Below, one piece after another: positions 43,601 to 43,888 of a DNA stretch of 43,888 nucleotides; positions within the stretch are counted from its first letter, which is position 1, and each line of letters starts with the position of its first letter. The translations under genes and the position numbers were made by a program. Origin of the DNA: Thermoplasmatales archaeon SM1-50 (GTDB lineage Archaea > Thermoplasmatota > E2 > DHVEG-1); the NCBI GenBank assembly GCA_001595945.1, contig LSSI01000014.1, positions 1 to 43,888 of the forward strand, read 5' to 3'. The notes under the pieces are model-generated. The model did not search any database. It worked only from the letters and a program-made list of their open reading frames with translations, and was not told the origin of the DNA.

Positions 43601-43875
43601 GGATGAAAGGAGAGGGGATTGTCTCAGAGGTAAATGAAGACCTCTGCAGAGGATGCGGTATCTGTGAACCTGTTTGTGCATATTCCGCAATTTCGATGAA
43701 ACCACATCCGAAAGACCCAACCCGTTTTGTGGCAGAAGTCAACAGGGCGCTCTGCAAAGGTTGTGGTGCCTGTGCAGGTGTGTGTCTTTCCTCAGCGATT
43801 GAACAAAAAGGTTACAAGAGTAATCAAGTTTTAGTGATGATCACCGCACTGCTTGAACAGGAGGCTGCCTCATGA
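40657..43875 (+). CDS. hdrA: Tandem HdrA: heterodisulfide reductase subunit A-like flavoprotein with two FAD domains
   Basis: About 1072 residues, longer than the ~650 of methanogen HdrA. The first half holds FAD motif LIIGAGISGMQAA near 63, the HdrA-specific KTFPTNDCSICTAAPKM, two [4Fe-4S] motifs (CTGCGDCAEVCP near 160, CTGCGSCDRVCE near 207) and WVQCVGSR. The second half restarts with VFICHCGKNIAGYLD near 505 and ACSPRTHGG, a second FAD motif VIGGGVSGMKAA near 645, and two C-terminal [4Fe-4S] motifs (CRGCGICEPVC near 996, CKGCGACAGVC near 1032). HdrA bifurcates or relays electrons between ferredoxin and HdrBC-type partners. Starts at 40630, 40657 and 40684 are possible; 40657 has AGGGAAG before it. 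Confidence 0.9.
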   Translation: MPLKNYRQKMDHDLGIPLEDDYFYDEPEEIIENKSIRLMKSTAPTDISMVERKKRVIHSDVLIIGAGISGMQAALDIADKGYHIVIIDKTSTIGGSMVKLDKTFPTNDCSICTAAPKMVELARHPNIELITYAEINALEGKTGNFKAQIWRKSKYVDPDKCTGCGDCAEVCPVDVVNLFDEKISTRKAIYIEFPQAVPIVYTIDYDHCTGCGSCDRVCEPEAISFLEKSEEIEVNIGSVIVATGFEVFEPLEMRKEYGYGKYENVITAMQFERLLSSFGPTSGKVVRLSDGKKPKTIAWVQCVGSRSAQLGYPYCSRVCCMYATKEASITKEANPDIDVIIYYMDIRAYGKDFQQYYDHAKKLGVKYVRGRPASVYENKDKSLTIRYKDTLTGKIEESTADLLVLSTAIVPAQGNKKLGKILGIEVDENGFFKQDSLLTNPVQSTRLGVFLAGCIQGPKDIPDSVSMASGAAAKAIVSIKDRERHIGKEFPPERDISMEKPRIGVFICHCGKNIAGYLDVEKVTEETKKLPNVVFADHVMFACSEDISKKIKELIKEKQLNRIVVAACSPRTHGGLFQDTLMEAGLNKYLFEMANIRNQCSWVHSSNWDAATKKAIDLVKASVAKVRYLEPLTEEEFAIYPITLVIGGGVSGMKAALALAEMGIKSILIEKEPELGGRLNHLYSMFPSDIKTDDIIKPLVKTVLDNKLITVMTESKLVNIEGYIGNYKGKIQQKNTEKEVEFGTIIVATGFREIDLKESYQYKKNKNILSQTELEEKIKHNRLEKKPKTVVFINCAGAMDEERPYCCRVGCGVSIKNAKMISQKYPDAKVYILYRDVRVFGKEEEEYYAEVLKKYHVTTIRYAGEKKPEVILDKKNPRNGPVTVKVFDDISREEITIPADLVVLTINTEGEVMTEKLKNMLKIPVDSAGFFIESHAKIKPLDFSTSGVYLCGAAHYPKNLVDSIAQAEGAASRAAIPIMQERMKGEGIVSEVNEDLCRGCGICEPVCAYSAISMKPHPKDPTRFVAEVNRALCKGCGACAGVCLSSAIEQKGYKSNQVLVMITALLEQEAAS

Positions 43876-43888
43876 AAAAAGAACAGAG
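43872..43888 (+). CDS. Start of a further gene of the operon, cut by the window edge
   Basis: An ATG overlaps the hdrA stop (ATGA at 43872-43875) and opens MKKEQ before the window ends. Position suggests another Hdr-linked subunit (for example HdrB, HdrC, HdrD or MvhD type), but nothing in five codons can show this. Confidence 0.5.

Overview
The window is archaeal and most likely from an anaerobic member of the Thermoplasmatota; the lineage is inferred, not proven. Visible evidence for Archaea: an S19e-PDCD5-L39e-L31e-aIF6 gene string, RNase P protein 4 (Rpp21), diphthine synthase, HerA ATPase, PurP-type purine synthesis, and a threonyl-tRNA synthetase with the archaeal N-terminal editing domain. 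TATA boxes commonly sit about 27 bp before start codons. Base composition is moderately AT-rich, intergenic DNA strongly so. No tRNA, rRNA, CRISPR array or insertion sequence was found.

Layout. 1-1905: 5'-proximal part of a secreted gingipain-like (C25) peptidase, cut by the left edge and open in frame to base 1. 2268-7249: an ATP-grasp ligase, 5-formyltetrahydrofolate cyclo-ligase, PurP and ThrRS. 7495-9831: the information-processing operon on the minus strand, including a 52-residue L39e gene at 8841-8999. 10065-13640: Rpp21, a small conserved protein, DphB and HerA. 13637-17827: a transglutaminase-like lipoprotein, a methyltransferase, a second exported transglutaminase-like protein lacking the catalytic Cys, and a hexapeptide-repeat transferase. 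17903-18731: a decayed thioredoxin-like gene. 18841-21089: E1-like enzyme, MoaD/ThiS-like sulfur carrier and a DsbD/CcdA-like membrane protein. 21157-26434: a RAM-domain protein, a three-gene GlpA-like oxidoreductase operon and divergent larA. 26435-31272: a disrupted acyl-CoA dehydrogenase, an aldehyde dehydrogenase, a cupin, two-subunit fumarase and a dodecin-like protein. 31401-35045: glycine-cleavage H protein, succinyl-CoA synthetase and a duplicated-HTH regulator. 35369-43888: one long plus-strand operon with a fumarate reductase-like pair, four 2-oxoacid:ferredoxin oxidoreductase subunits, a tandem HdrA and the first codons of another gene.

How the genes fit together. Fumarase, the fumarate reductase/succinate dehydrogenase-like pair, succinyl-CoA synthetase and the Kor-type oxidoreductase form a continuous route between malate and 2-oxoglutarate. 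This arm of the TCA cycle could run either way. HdrA sits in the same transcription unit as Kor and the flavoprotein pair. The pair's iron-sulfur subunit looks like a [2Fe-2S] ferredoxin fused to an HdrC-like module, which suggests electron exchange between ferredoxin, fumarate/succinate and an Hdr complex. LarA and the GlpA-like operon could feed 2-hydroxyacids into this centre, but that is inference.

Most worth a second look: the Frd/Kor/Hdr operon; HerA carrying an endonuclease III-type four-Cys motif; the transglutaminase-like pseudoenzyme; the E1-like enzyme without its usual Cys; the dodecin without its flavin-stacking Trp; and two genes caught in decay.
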